A stretch of 32,611 bases of DNA from Paracoccaceae bacterium (GTDB taxonomy: Bacteria; Pseudomonadota; Alphaproteobacteria; Rhodobacterales; Rhodobacteraceae). Under the pieces are notes generated by a model, which was not told where the DNA came from, searched no databases, and was given only the letters and a program-made list of their open reading frames with translations. The DNA lies in the NCBI GenBank assembly GCA_011523445.1, contig WTGT01000308.1:1-32611 (forward strand), written 5' to 3'. Made by a program: the position numbers and the translations under genes. Positions 18,080-27,627 of the stretch are shown one piece after another (position 1 is the first letter of the stretch; each line of letters starts with the position of its first letter).

Positions 18080-19229
18080 TCAGCAAACAATAGAACCATT
18101 CGGAATCTATATCCATTGGCCATTTTGTGAGTCCCTGTGTCCCTATTGCGATTTCAATACCTATTGCTCAAACCAGATTGATCATGAGCAATGGTGTGAA
18201 GCCTATTTACGGCAACTTGATCATTCTGCAAAAGAATTGACTGCCAGCCAATGTACATCAGTTTATTTTGGTGGAGGTACTCCCAGCCTCATGGAGTCTC
18301 GAACAGTTGGTAAAATTTTGGATAGAATCTCCCTGCATTGGGGATTTTCCGGCCAGCCGGAAATTACACTTGAGGCCAACCCCACCACTGTCGAACAAGA
18401 TAGATTCTTGTGTTTCCGGAATGAAGGAATAAACAGACTGTCGTTGGGATTGCAGGCACTCAAAGACTCGGACTTGAAAGCCCTAGGTAGGAAACATGGC
18501 GTCAAGGAAGCAATCAAGGCCTACGAAACAGCTGATCGGGTTTTTAACAACATCAGTCTTGATTTCATGTTTGGCCGGCAATTTCAATCGACAGAATCAT
18601 GGATAGGAGAACTTCAGGAAATCGTAGCGTTGAATCCAAACCACCTTTCGATTTATCAACTGACCATCGAGCCCAATACACCCTTCGGCAAAAGACATGC
18701 TGCCAACCGACTGGAAGGTATACCCGATGAAGATACCCTTGCCGATATGTATCTTGCCACAATGGAAATTTGTGAACGGTATGGGTTCAAACAATATGAA
18801 GTTTCAAATTACTCCAAACCCGGTTACAAGGGAAAACACAATCTGGTTTACTGGGAGTATCATGACTTCTTGGGCATAGGGCCAGGTGCCCATGGAAGAA
18901 TAAGTATCGACAACCAATACTTTCGAACAAATACAATCCTTAATCCAGAAAGTTGGCTTGATGGTATTTTTAAATTAGGAACAGGTGAATACCAAAGAGA
19001 ATTAATCAATCAAAAGGAAAGAGGTTCCGAGTATTTGCTTACGTCTCTCCGACTCAATGATGGTATGAATACTGCCAGGTTTGAGCGAATTTCAGGAAGC
19101 AAACTAGACAGTAATACAATAAGCGAACTTGTTCAGGACAATTTGGTCGAAATTACCGATGGGCAACTTCAAGTTACCACCAATGGAAGAATGGTCCTAA
19201 ATCAGATCATTTCCAAGTTATTATCCTGA
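18072..19229 (+). CDS. hemW: HemW-type radical SAM heme chaperone
   Basis: 385 residues from the ATG at 18072, within the end of rdgB. The radical SAM cluster motif C19-x3-C23-x2-C26 is followed by DFNTY, and YFGGGTPS plus EANPTT are the conserved SAM-pocket segments. HemW is the coproporphyrinogen dehydrogenase-like family that binds heme and is thought to deliver it to respiratory proteins. It differs from HemN in lacking the longer N-terminal part and the extra cysteine; here the motif is CESLCPYCDF without the additional C of HemN. The C-terminal HemW domain follows with YEVSNYSKPG and GPGAHGR. It is the last gene of the rph cluster. Confidence 0.94.
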   Translation: MPDQQTIEPFGIYIHWPFCESLCPYCDFNTYCSNQIDHEQWCEAYLRQLDHSAKELTASQCTSVYFGGGTPSLMESRTVGKILDRISLHWGFSGQPEITLEANPTTVEQDRFLCFRNEGINRLSLGLQALKDSDLKALGRKHGVKEAIKAYETADRVFNNISLDFMFGRQFQSTESWIGELQEIVALNPNHLSIYQLTIEPNTPFGKRHAANRLEGIPDEDTLADMYLATMEICERYGFKQYEVSNYSKPGYKGKHNLVYWEYHDFLGIGPGAHGRISIDNQYFRTNTILNPESWLDGIFKLGTGEYQRELINQKERGSEYLLTSLRLNDGMNTARFERISGSKLDSNTISELVQDNLVEITDGQLQVTTNGRMVLNQIISKLLS

Positions 19230-19239
19230 TAAGGAATAA

Positions 19240-19341
19240 ATGGTAAATTTGATCAAGGACGAAGACCAAATCTTAGCTGGTATTGCAGTTGAATTGTTGC
19301 GTTACCTTTCGGATGGGTTTATTTGTAATATACAAGTCTGA
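19240..19341 (+). CDS. Candidate 33-residue ORF
   Basis: Between hemW and the next gene, an ATG at 19240 opens a 33-codon frame ending in TGA at 19339-19341. AAGGA at 19231-19235 gives a plausible ribosome site. The predicted peptide has a charged start (KDEDQ) and an amphipathic centre around LAGIAVELLRYL. I do not recognise it. A frame of this length can arise by chance, so this is a weak call. Confidence 0.25.
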   Translation: MVNLIKDEDQILAGIAVELLRYLSDGFICNIQV

Positions 19342-19398
19342 ATTATTCTCTTTCGCTAGTCAGAACAAAAAGCAGGAACGGCAATTCAAGGGTATCTT

Positions 19399-19974
19399 AT
19401 GAACAAAAAAGCTTCAAATGCGACAGCACTGAATCTTCCAATGGTTGATCCACTGCCGGAGGGAACACAAAAATACTTCCAGATTTGTGAGGAAAAGCTA
19501 GGCATCATCCCCAACGTACTTAAAGCCTATGCCTTTGATATCGAGAAATTAAATGCATTTACCGCCATGTACAACAATCTTATGCTGGCCCCGAGCGGAT
19601 TGTCAAAGCTGGAAAGAGAAATGATTGCAGTCGTTGTTTCTTCGATAAACCGATGCCATTATTGTATTATTGCTCATGGTGCCGCAGTTCGCAAACTGTC
19701 AAAAGACCCTGAATTCAGTGATACGCTGGCAATTAATTTCAGACACTGCAAACTGGATGAAAGACAAAGGGGAATGCTCGAATTTGCAGAAAAGGTAACA
19801 GAAAATAGTTTCAAGGTTGAGGAAAAGGATCGCGAAGGTTTGAGAAAACTGGGTTTCAATGACGCCGATATATGGGATATCAGTGCAGTGGCAGCGTTTT
19901 ACAACATGACCAACAGACTGGCTTCTGCAACAGCAATGAATCCTAACACGGAATATTATTTTTCAGACCGATGA
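19399..19974 (+). CDS. AhpD-like peroxidase-related protein (CMD family)
   Basis: 191 residues. The carboxymuconolactone-decarboxylase/AhpD-type core carries a CxxC redox pair C86-H-Y-C89 with H93 after it (HYCIIAHGA) and E74 in LEREM, the usual relay arrangement. The N-terminal LGIIPNVLKAY segment matches the uncharacterised peroxidase-related subfamily. Members reduce peroxides through the cysteine pair; the physiological reductant is not evident. Its last codons overlap the OmpA-like gene by 4 bases (ATGA), which suggests coupled expression with an envelope protein. Confidence 0.85.
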   Translation: MNKKASNATALNLPMVDPLPEGTQKYFQICEEKLGIIPNVLKAYAFDIEKLNAFTAMYNNLMLAPSGLSKLEREMIAVVVSSINRCHYCIIAHGAAVRKLSKDPEFSDTLAINFRHCKLDERQRGMLEFAEKVTENSFKVEEKDREGLRKLGFNDADIWDISAVAAFYNMTNRLASATAMNPNTEYYFSDR

Positions 19975-20900
19975 AGGTCAAACCGACATTAATCCTGTTG
20001 CTGTTCTGCCTTTTTCCGGTGCAGGTACTTGGCCAATCGACAATAAATACTGGCCAACTTGTATTTGACAGAAACTTTACCTTTGGCAGGTACTTGATAC
20101 CCGTTGGCCCATTCAAGGACGACATGGTTGAAATGCTGGAAACCGAAGGTTCCACAACCAAACTTGTTTATCAGATCAAGGGTGATTCATCTACCCAAAT
20201 ACTTCTTGAAAATAGCTGGGATACACTGAATGAACTTGATTTTGAAATCCTGTTCAAGTGTGAAACCTGGAACTGTGGAGGGTTTGAGTTCCGGGAAGTC
20301 ATTGATGTCGTCGAGAGCCCCCACATGTTTGTCAATCTGGGGGATTTTCAATTCGTTTCGGCATCCAAGAACAACGAGTTTGGAAAACAGTTTGTAACGG
20401 TCCTTGTCAGTAAAAGCAATAATACGGGATTTGTCCAGATTGTATTCATAAACCCTCGGGAAGAGGAAAAGGTAGAAGACATAGATTTTAATTTCACTTC
20501 CAAAGTTTTGGAAATTGAAACACAATTGGAATATGATTTTTCAACCAAGGGGTTCACCATCCTCACGGGAGTTGAATTTGATTCCGGTTCAAGCGACATC
20601 AATGAAAACAGTATCTCCCAGCTAAAGGATCTGGCTGTTTTTCTCAAGGAGAATCCAGACAAGAAAGTAATTTTGGTAGGACATACCGATTTGGAAGGAG
20701 AATTGGAAAATAACATAAACCTATCATCTGAAAGAGCACGCTCGGTTCGAAACACCCTTATCAGTGTGTATGATTCAAATCCTGATCAAATTTCGGCACA
20801 TGGTGTGGGCTTTCTTTCTCCGCATGAAACCAATCTAACGCCGGAAGGAAGAAATTCCAATCGTAGGGTCGAGGCTTTGATTTTGCAGAATTTTCAGTAG
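19971..20900 (+). CDS. Secreted OmpA-C-like envelope protein
   Basis: A 309-residue protein with a clear N-terminal signal peptide (MKVKPTLILLLFCLFPVQVLGQ pattern, cleavage likely near residue 21-22). The middle 170 residues are beta-rich and not recognised. The C-terminal 100 residues are an OmpA-type peptidoglycan-binding domain: GVEFDSGSSDIN, then VGHTD, the NLSSERARSVRNTL helix and the closing NRRVEALIL. Without a hydrophobic barrel pattern in the middle, it is probably periplasmic or lipid-associated rather than a classical porin. It overlaps the peroxidase-related gene by 4 bases and precedes the MlaC-like gene by 83 bases. Confidence 0.86.
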   Translation: MKVKPTLILLLFCLFPVQVLGQSTINTGQLVFDRNFTFGRYLIPVGPFKDDMVEMLETEGSTTKLVYQIKGDSSTQILLENSWDTLNELDFEILFKCETWNCGGFEFREVIDVVESPHMFVNLGDFQFVSASKNNEFGKQFVTVLVSKSNNTGFVQIVFINPREEEKVEDIDFNFTSKVLEIETQLEYDFSTKGFTILTGVEFDSGSSDINENSISQLKDLAVFLKENPDKKVILVGHTDLEGELENNINLSSERARSVRNTLISVYDSNPDQISAHGVGFLSPHETNLTPEGRNSNRRVEALILQNFQ

Positions 20901-20983
20901 ATTCCAACCAAATTTGTTCACAAAATTATGGTTTTACCTCAGGTTATGAATAGAACAGTTAATACTTATACAAATTAAGAATA

Positions 20984-21610
20984 ATGTTTATGGTTTGTCG
21001 AATTCCCAATATCCCCAGATTGATCAGGTTATTTGTCACCAGCCTGATGCTGTGGTCCTTAACAATTACAAGCAGTTATTCAACTACCCCAGAAAAGGCA
21101 ACCGAGGTGGTAGAAGAAGTTATTCACACTGTGAATTACATGCTTCATAACAACTTCCCGAAGGCGAAAATTTATGCTGGCATTGAAGAAATGTTCATCA
21201 ACATGGCAGACACGCAATATATTGGTCAGGTTGCCTTGGGAAGACAGTGGTTGGAAATTTCGGAACCACGAAGACATTTGTTCCTGAAAATATTCCAAAG
21301 GTATCTTGCTGAAAAATACTCAATCTATTTCCCCAGATTCATTGGTGCTGAATACGAGGTGATCAGGGCAAGGACGACAAGAAATGATCGGACCTTCGAA
21401 ATTGTTACCACAATGTATTTGCCCAATGAACCACCTTTTCCGGTATATTGGGACCTCGTGAGTCTTGATGATGAACCAAGAATAAGAAATATTACCGTTG
21501 ATGACTTAAATTTGCTGGTATTGGAAAAGAAGGTAATCGGTGCACTTCTTGAACAAAGTGGCGGCAATCTGGAAGAGTTAATGAGGAAATTGAAATACAG
21601 GTATCAATAG
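20984..21610 (+). CDS. MlaC/Ttg2D-family periplasmic protein
   Basis: 208 residues with a hydrophobic signal-like segment at about 13-30 (LIRLFVTSLMLWSLTIT). The mature part has the MlaC-family pattern: a long helical start, LGRQWLEISEPRRHLFLKIFQRYLAEKY, the strand-rich centre and WDLVSLDDEPRIRNITVDDLNL at the end. MlaC carries phospholipids between outer and inner membrane complexes, and relatives such as HpnM work with hopanoid transport. No MlaFEDB transporter genes are nearby, so the partner is unknown. An in-frame ATG six bases later is an equally possible start. Confidence 0.83.
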   Translation: MFMVCRIPNIPRLIRLFVTSLMLWSLTITSSYSTTPEKATEVVEEVIHTVNYMLHNNFPKAKIYAGIEEMFINMADTQYIGQVALGRQWLEISEPRRHLFLKIFQRYLAEKYSIYFPRFIGAEYEVIRARTTRNDRTFEIVTTMYLPNEPPFPVYWDLVSLDDEPRIRNITVDDLNLLVLEKKVIGALLEQSGGNLEELMRKLKYRYQ

Positions 21611-21631
21611 AAAAACCAGGAAAATGTCCAA

Positions 21632-22051
21632 TCAATTTCCATAACGAGCAAGCATATCGTTAACAGACCTTTTGATAAGTTCCTCCAAAACCTTCAGATC
21701 TACATTTTCCAAGCGGGTTATATAAAGGCAGCTAACCGAATTTTTGTACTTGCCCAATTTGGCCATCAGATCGGGGTAGGCAGAAAACCCTGGCATGATA
21801 TAAATCGTGAGTGATTGCTTTCTGGGTGAGAAACCAGTCACCATCCATTGATGTTTTGATTTATCTGCGCGTTGATAGGTATATTGCCCGAAGCCCACAA
21901 TGCTTGTACCCCACATTCGTGGCTGTTCACCAGTGATTCGTTTCATCATGGCCAAAATGAACATGGCATCTTCCCTCCGTTTGGTATTTGAAACAGAGTT
22001 CAGAAACTCTTCCACATTGCCATCATTTACTACAGTTTTCATGTTACTCAT
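21632..22051 (-). CDS. DUF1801 (YdhG-like) protein
   Basis: About 139 residues from the ATG at 22051, which has a weak GGAC upstream; TTG at 22063 and ATG at 22042 are alternatives. The DUF1801 pattern is visible: EEFLNSV near the N-terminus, the RMWG-x-SIVGFG segment, WMVTGFSPRKQSLTIYIM and a C-terminal KVLEELIKRSV helix. The biochemical role of this small cytosolic family is not established. It stands alone on the minus strand between two plus-strand groups, with no link to its neighbours. Confidence 0.8.
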   Translation of the reverse strand: MSNMKTVVNDGNVEEFLNSVSNTKRREDAMFILAMMKRITGEQPRMWGTSIVGFGQYTYQRADKSKHQWMVTGFSPRKQSLTIYIMPGFSAYPDLMAKLGKYKNSVSCLYITRLENVDLKVLEELIKRSVNDMLARYGN

Positions 22052-22239
22052 CAGTTTGTCCAATCATAAACGAAATGGGATCAAATATTATATTTCACCT
22101 GATTTAACCCGTAAAGAGGATATCCAAACAAGAATTTACCTTGAACTGACTCTTCAGTCTTGAAAATACCCGAAAAAGTGTTAGATTTGAAATCACAGCG
22201 GTGGTTCCGAAAACTGAATCACTAATCATGACTACAAGG

Positions 22240-22262
22240 CAGGCCGCTGGCCTGTTTTTTTT
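22240..22262 (+). terminator. Strong intrinsic terminator in the rimP leader (possible attenuator)
   Basis: CAGGCC (22240-22245), a GCT loop and GGCCTG (22249-22254) are followed directly by eight T residues (22255-22262): a textbook Rho-independent terminator. No plus-strand gene ends nearby; the closest is the MlaC-like gene ending at 21610. The hairpin ends 14 bases before the rimP start, so it sits in the leader of rimP-nusA-ylxR-infB. CAGCGG at 22196-22201 can pair with CCGCTG at 22244-22249 and would disrupt the hairpin, so attenuation is possible. Alternatively it ends a small RNA. Confidence 0.75.
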
Positions 22263-22276
22263 ATTTGGAAAATTTG

Positions 22277-22792
22277 ATGCAAGACCTGGTTGCTCTGACA
22301 TTCAAGGAAAAACAGCTTCAGAAATTGCTTGAACCTGAAATTTCCCTTATGGGATTCGAGTTGATCAGATTGCGCTTTAGCGGCAATGCAAAGAAAACCC
22401 TTCAAATAATGGCGGAACGTCCAGATGGGACCATGACTGTTGGAGACTGTACTGATTTATCCCATGCTTTATCCCCGCTATTGGATGTTGAGGATACCAT
22501 CAGTGAGGAATATTCGCTTGAAATATCATCACCGGGTATTGACCGACCACTCACCAAGCTGGAGCATTTTGAGCAATGGGTTGGGTACAAGGCCAAGGTA
22601 GAACTGAACCAGCCCATGGATGGACAACGGAGATTTAAGGGCATTATCCAGTCCACCAAAGGCTCAACGATCATTTTGGATATGATTTCGGAACTATTAC
22701 ACGTGCAATTTTCCCAAATTGCCAAAGCCAGCCTTGTCATGTCAGAAAAACTATTGAACCGACATCAGGAACAACGAATATTATCCGATTAG
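22277..22792 (+). CDS. rimP: Ribosome maturation factor RimP
   Basis: 171 residues from the ATG at 22277, preceded by GGAAAA; a TTG at 22265 is less likely. The conserved N-terminal segment GFELIRLRF and the LSHALSPLLDVED ... YSLEISSPGIDRPLT block are diagnostic of RimP, which assists 30S subunit assembly. It opens the rimP-nusA-ylxR-infB operon and lies directly behind the strong terminator hairpin, which may couple its transcription to NusA or translation status. The spacing to nusA is 48 bases. Confidence 0.94.
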   Translation: MQDLVALTFKEKQLQKLLEPEISLMGFELIRLRFSGNAKKTLQIMAERPDGTMTVGDCTDLSHALSPLLDVEDTISEEYSLEISSPGIDRPLTKLEHFEQWVGYKAKVELNQPMDGQRRFKGIIQSTKGSTIILDMISELLHVQFSQIAKASLVMSEKLLNRHQEQRILSD

Positions 22793-22840
22793 CAAACCAA
22801 ATATGAGTTAAATTATTCCGAGGGATTCTGGAGAAAACAT

Positions 22841-24472
22841 ATGAGTCTTACTAGTGCAAATAGGTTTGAATTGCTTCAAATGGCCGAGTCTGTAGCCCAG
22901 GAAAAGAATATTGATCGTGGCATCGTTCTGGAAGCCATGGAAGAGTCCATGGCCAAGGCCGCAAGGATGAGATATGGCCAGGAACTGGACATCAGGGCCA
23001 AATATAACAAGGAAACAGGTGATTTGACCATGCAAAGAGTTCGAACCGTGGTTGAAGAAGTTGAAAACCTGTCAACGGAAATGACCCTGGAGGATGCCCA
23101 AAAAATCAATCCGGAATATCAACTGGGAAGCGAGCATATCGAAGAATTGCCACCAGTTGGGGTAGATCAGTTGGATCGGATAAATATTCAAGTTGCCAAA
23201 CAGGTAATTCACCGCAAGGTTCGAGAAGCCGAAATGGAAAAGCAGTACGAGGAATTCAAGGACAAGAAAGGCCAGATTATTGTCGGGACCGTCAAAGGTG
23301 TCGAGCAGGGCAATATAATCGTTGAATTAAGCATCGGTGAGACGATGATACATCGTACCCAGAAAATCAGCCATGAAAATCCCGAGAAAGGTACTAGGAT
23401 TCGAGCTTATGTTACCGATGTTGACCAGGAATCACGTGGTCCACAGGTTAAATTGTCGAGGACGGCAAATGAATTCATGCGAGAACTCTTTCGAAGTGAG
23501 GTCCCCGAGTTTTACGATGGAACCATAGATATCAAATGCATAGCCAGGGATCCGGGTTCTCGAGCCAAAATTGCTGTTGTATCCTATGATGCCAGTATTG
23601 ATCCGGTCGGTGCCTGTGTCGGTATGAGGGGGTCAAGGGTCCAAACAGTGGTCAATGAACTGCAGGGCGAAAGGGTTGATGTCATTCCATGGACCGAAAA
23701 TGCGTTTGAGTTTGTAACCTATGCTTTGCAGCCTGCCAAGGTTTCAAAAGGGATACTTGATGAACAGGGCAATCCCACGACAATTGTTGTTCCCGATGAC
23801 CAGCTTTCACTTGCCATCGGTAGAAGGGGTCAAAATGTCCGGCTGGCAAGAAGTCTAACCGGATTGGATATAGAAATTGTAACAGAAACCTACGAGCGTG
23901 AACAAAGACAGGAAATCATGAACCAGAGACAGAAACTGTTCATGGAAGCCATTGATGTTGATGAAACCTTTGCACACCTGTTGGTAACCGAAGGGTTTGA
24001 CTCGATAGATTATCTTGCCGAATGTACCATTGATGAACTTCTTACCCTCAATGGGATTGACGAAGCCATTGCCGAAGAATTGCAGAGCAGGGCTCAAAAT
24101 TATGTTGCCAAGGAAAACGAGGAGATTCTTGCGGAAGCCAGAAGGTATGGCCTGAAGGACGACCTTGCGGAGTTTGAAGGGTTAACTCCGAAAATGTTGC
24201 TCGAACTGGTAAAGAATGAAATTACAACTCTTGAAGATTTCGCAACCCTGGCTGATTGGGAGTTGTCAGGAGGATACAATGAAATAGGCGGTAAGCAGGT
24301 ATGGGAAAAAGGCCTTTTGGAGGATTTCAATATCAATGCCGAAGATGCCTTGTACCTGATCACATCTGCCAGGGTAAGTATCGGATGGATGAAACCAGAG
24401 GATATTCAGGCCATTTACGGTGAAGAAGATACGGAGGCGGAAAGTGACCAGGGGGCAGCCGAAGAATCATGA
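22841..24472 (+). CDS. nusA: Transcription elongation/antitermination factor NusA
   Basis: 543 residues, a normal proteobacterial length. The order is the N-terminal RNA-polymerase-binding domain (about 1-130), the S1 domain (about 140-200, IIVGTVKGVEQGNIIVEL), KH1 with VGMRGSRVQ and KH2 with LAIGRRGQNVRLA, then two C-terminal helix-hairpin acidic repeats (about 365-520) and an acidic tail. NusA modulates pausing, termination and antitermination. The start is the ATG at 22841. The ylxR start lies inside its last codons (29-base overlap). Confidence 0.97.
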   Translation: MSLTSANRFELLQMAESVAQEKNIDRGIVLEAMEESMAKAARMRYGQELDIRAKYNKETGDLTMQRVRTVVEEVENLSTEMTLEDAQKINPEYQLGSEHIEELPPVGVDQLDRINIQVAKQVIHRKVREAEMEKQYEEFKDKKGQIIVGTVKGVEQGNIIVELSIGETMIHRTQKISHENPEKGTRIRAYVTDVDQESRGPQVKLSRTANEFMRELFRSEVPEFYDGTIDIKCIARDPGSRAKIAVVSYDASIDPVGACVGMRGSRVQTVVNELQGERVDVIPWTENAFEFVTYALQPAKVSKGILDEQGNPTTIVVPDDQLSLAIGRRGQNVRLARSLTGLDIEIVTETYEREQRQEIMNQRQKLFMEAIDVDETFAHLLVTEGFDSIDYLAECTIDELLTLNGIDEAIAEELQSRAQNYVAKENEEILAEARRYGLKDDLAEFEGLTPKMLLELVKNEITTLEDFATLADWELSGGYNEIGGKQVWEKGLLEDFNINAEDALYLITSARVSIGWMKPEDIQAIYGEEDTEAESDQGAAEES

Positions 24473-25070
24473 CCTTCGTATCAGAAGGTGCGTGATTACC
24501 GGGAAAAAGTATGATCAGGATGAGTTATTGAAATTCACTTTGAATCCGAAGGGGGTTGCCGTTCTGGACATTAATCGAAAACTTCCAGGTCGTGGTATGT
24601 GGGTATTTCCGGACCGGGATACGCTTGAAAAAGCCGCCAATGGCAATCACTTTTCACGAGTTGCCCGAAGAAATGTTGAAATTCCAACAGATTTTTTATA
24701 TACGATAGATAGGAAATTAGTTGATTATCTAACCGGAATACTTTCTTTGGGTCGCAAATCTGGTGTTGTTGTAGCTGGGTTTGAAAAGGTTCGACTGGGG
24801 ATTAGTGAAAATATAATAACGGTTTTGGTTCAGGCCTCTGACGGTTCGGATCGGCAGGGCCGGAAGTTGATTCCAAGGGGTGTTTCATGTAAACGCTACC
24901 GATGTTTGTCTTCAACAGAACTCGGTGAAGCTTTCGGAAGAGAATCAGTTATTTATGTGGGAGTGAAAGATGGGCCCATGGCCCATAGAATTGCAATTAC
25001 CGCGCAAAAACTTGAACGTATCCGTAGGATGGAAGGATTTCAAACGACTTTGCCAGATTTGGCATCATAA
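24444..25070 (+). CDS. YlxR (DUF448) RNA-binding protein with L7Ae-like C-terminal half
   Basis: 208 residues from a GTG at 24444, chosen because GGAGG at 24433-24437 lies six bases upstream; an earlier GTG at 24420 is also in frame. The N-terminal YlxR part shows RRCVITGKK and LPGRGMWVFP. The C-terminal half (about 80-175) has the L7Ae-like pattern, with LSLGRKSGVVVAGFEKV. This two-part form is typical of the alphaproteobacterial nusA-infB neighbourhood, where the protein is thought to bind RNA or RNase P-type structures. The gene overlaps nusA by 29 bases and precedes infB by 21. Confidence 0.88.
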   Translation: MTRGQPKNHDLRIRRCVITGKKYDQDELLKFTLNPKGVAVLDINRKLPGRGMWVFPDRDTLEKAANGNHFSRVARRNVEIPTDFLYTIDRKLVDYLTGILSLGRKSGVVVAGFEKVRLGISENIITVLVQASDGSDRQGRKLIPRGVSCKRYRCLSSTELGEAFGRESVIYVGVKDGPMAHRIAITAQKLERIRRMEGFQTTLPDLAS

Positions 25071-25091
25071 TTTTGAAAGTACAGGGAATTA

Positions 25092-27557
25092 ATGGGCACT
25101 AATACTCTTTCGTTAAAATCCACCCCCCGACCAGGGGCCTCCACCAGAACGACAAACAAGGATATTGTATTTACCCGTGGTGGTAAAAAACAACAGGAAG
25201 TCGTGGTTGTACCCTCGCAAGGTGTTATAGCAAGAAAACCCACAGCCGTACAGCCACCTCCCCAGCGTAGGGGGCCTACCCAAGCAAAAGAGACCAAATC
25301 ACCCTCTGTTTCGAAAGTGATTCCGGATCAAGAGGATCTGAAACGTCGTGCCGAAGCTATCCAAAAGGCACGGGTTAAAGATGAAGCTGAACGTGAATCC
25401 AAGGCCGAACGGCAAAAGCAGCTTGACGAGGAGAGAGAAAGAAAGGCACAGGCTCTTCTTGAACATCGGCAAAGGGAAAAGGAACGCCAGGAAGAATTAG
25501 AGGAGCAGCGCAAACTCGAAGAGCACAGGTTATTGGAAGAAAAGAAAAAGGCCCAACAGGCAAAAACGATTGATGAAGAACCAAAGCAGGTTCCGGAAGC
25601 ACGAAAGAAACGAAAGGTCAAGGAGAAAAGCCCCGAGGAAGAAAGGGGCCGAAGTTCTGAAAAAAGACGAGCGACCAAGGTAACTGTTAAAACTGCTCTT
25701 GATATTGAGGAAGATCAACTACGTTCCGAAGCACAGTTCAGGCGCAGGGAGGAAAGAAGGAAACGCAAGGCCCAACCCGTTGAAATTGTCCGGGAGAAAA
25801 TAGTCAGGGAGGTTCAACTACCTGAAAACATAATGGTTCAGGAACTTGCCAACCGAATGACACAAAGGGTTTCGGATGTCATCAAGGCGCTTATGAAATT
25901 AGGTGTGATGGCAACTCAAAACCAGACCATTGATGCCGACACTGCCGAGTTGATTATTGAGGAATTTGGACACAAGGTGGTTCGGGTCTCCGATGCTGAT
26001 GTTGAGGATGTAATTGATGCTATCGAGGACGATCCCAAGGATCTTCAATCAAGAAACCCTGTGATTACGGTTATGGGACATGTTGACCATGGCAAGACCA
26101 CACTTCTGGATACCATTAGAAAGGCTAGTGTGGCTTCGGGAGAGGATGGAGGCATTACCCAGCATATTGGGGCCTATCAGGTCAAAACCGATGATGGTGA
26201 AACACTTACCTTTCTAGATACACCAGGTCATGCTGCCTTCACCTCCATGCGTGAAAGGGGAGCAAATGTAACTGATATCGTGGTTCTGGTTGTGGCTGCC
26301 GATGATTCAGTCATGCCGCAAACAATTGAAGCAATCAATCACGCCAAGGCAGCTGACGCACCTTTGATTGTAGCAATTAACAAGTGTGATCTGCCCAATG
26401 CCAATCCTGATAATGTTCGGAACGAGCTCCTGCAACATGGGGTAGTGGTCGAAAGCCATTCGGGGGAAGTTTTGGATGTAAAGATTTCAGCCACCAAAGG
26501 TGATGGTATCAATGATCTTCTCAAGGCGATTTCTCTTCAGGCCGAGCTCATGGAATTACAGGCCAATCCCAATCGACCAGCTTCAGGTACGGTAATTGAA
26601 GCCAAACTTGATGTAGGAAGAGGGCCGGTTGCCACGGTACTGATTCAAAAGGGAACTCTGAAAAGGGGCGATATTTTTGTCGTTGGTGAACAATGGGGTA
26701 AAGTCAGGGCCCTGATAAGCGACCAGGACAAAAGGATCAATTCGGCAGGTCCATCCGTACCTGTGGAAGTGTTGGGTCTGAATGGAACTCCGCAAGCCGG
26801 GGATACACTCAATGTTGTTGAAAACGAGTCGCAAGCAAGAGAAATTTCTGAATACAGAAGAAGTACGAACCGCAACATTATTTCCTCAGCAGGTGCAGTG
26901 CTTAGTCTGGAAAGCCTGATGAATCTGGGTGAAAACAAATCCACAAAGGATTTGCAACTTGTTGTGAAAGCTGATGTACAAGGTTCAGCCGAGGCAATAA
27001 ACCAGGCGGTCACCAAGATCGGAAACGAAGAGGTTCAGATCAGGGTTCTGCACTTCGGGGTTGGGGCGATAACGGAAACGGATGTGTCCTTGGCCAGTTC
27101 TTCAGGTGCCCACATTATAGGATTTAATGTCCGAGCCACGCCTTCGGCACGCAGCATGGCTGCCCAGAAGGGCATTGAGTTGCGGTACTATTCGATAATT
27201 TATCGTCTGGTTGATGATGTCAAGGCTCTGGCTTCTGGTCTGCTTGATGTACATATCAAGGAGAACTTCCTTGGCAACGCGGAAATTCTTGAGACATTCA
27301 AGATTACCGGAGTTGGCATGGTTGCAGGATGCAAGGTAACGGAGGGTATTGTCAGAAGGTCTTCCGGGGTTCGTTTACTCAGGGATAATGTGGTTATCCA
27401 TGAAGGTAAGCTCAAAACCCTCAAACGCTTCCAGAACGAGGTTGACGAGGTTCAAACCGGCCTGGAATGTGGTATGGCATTCGAGAATTATTCCAACCTC
27501 AAACAGGGCGATTACATAGAAGTTTTTGAGCAGGAAGAAATCCAGCAAACGCTCTGA
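25092..27557 (+). CDS. infB: Translation initiation factor IF-2
   Basis: 821 residues. The N-terminal 230 residues are highly charged, with long runs of K, E and R predicted as extended helix (about 75-220), then the conserved IF-2N segment around [12 protein letters not shown]. The GTPase domain has G1 GHVDHGKTT at 329-337, G3 DTPGHAAF, G4 NKCD and G5 SATKGDG, followed by the C1 and C2 domains ending in the fMet-tRNA-binding region near [13 protein letters not shown]-2 positions initiator tRNA on the 30S subunit and drives subunit joining. The usual rbfA does not follow it. Confidence 0.98.
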   Translation: MGTNTLSLKSTPRPGASTRTTNKDIVFTRGGKKQQEVVVVPSQGVIARKPTAVQPPPQRRGPTQAKETKSPSVSKVIPDQEDLKRRAEAIQKARVKDEAERESKAERQKQLDEERERKAQALLEHRQREKERQEELEEQRKLEEHRLLEEKKKAQQAKTIDEEPKQVPEARKKRKVKEKSPEEERGRSSEKRRATKVTVKTALDIEEDQLRSEAQFRRREERRKRKAQPVEIVREKIVREVQLPENIMVQELANRMTQRVSDVIKALMKLGVMATQNQTIDADTAELIIEEFGHKVVRVSDADVEDVIDAIEDDPKDLQSRNPVITVMGHVDHGKTTLLDTIRKASVASGEDGGITQHIGAYQVKTDDGETLTFLDTPGHAAFTSMRERGANVTDIVVLVVAADDSVMPQTIEAINHAKAADAPLIVAINKCDLPNANPDNVRNELLQHGVVVESHSGEVLDVKISATKGDGINDLLKAISLQAELMELQANPNRPASGTVIEAKLDVGRGPVATVLIQKGTLKRGDIFVVGEQWGKVRALISDQDKRINSAGPSVPVEVLGLNGTPQAGDTLNVVENESQAREISEYRRSTNRNIISSAGAVLSLESLMNLGENKSTKDLQLVVKADVQGSAEAINQAVTKIGNEEVQIRVLHFGVGAITETDVSLASSSGAHIIGFNVRATPSARSMAAQKGIELRYYSIIYRLVDDVKALASGLLDVHIKENFLGNAEILETFKITGVGMVAGCKVTEGIVRRSSGVRLLRDNVVIHEGKLKTLKRFQNEVDEVQTGLECGMAFENYSNLKQGDYIEVFEQEEIQQTL

Positions 27558-27627
27558 CAAAGCAGCTTCCATTTGCCGTGTACCCTCGGGTACCAATTCA
27601 TTCACACTTACTACAAGGTATGGCTTG

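Noticed and set aside
27580-27593. GTACC-CTCG-GGTAC hairpin after infB as a terminator
   Set aside because: The stem is only 5 bp and no T-run follows, so it is not convincing as an intrinsic terminator.
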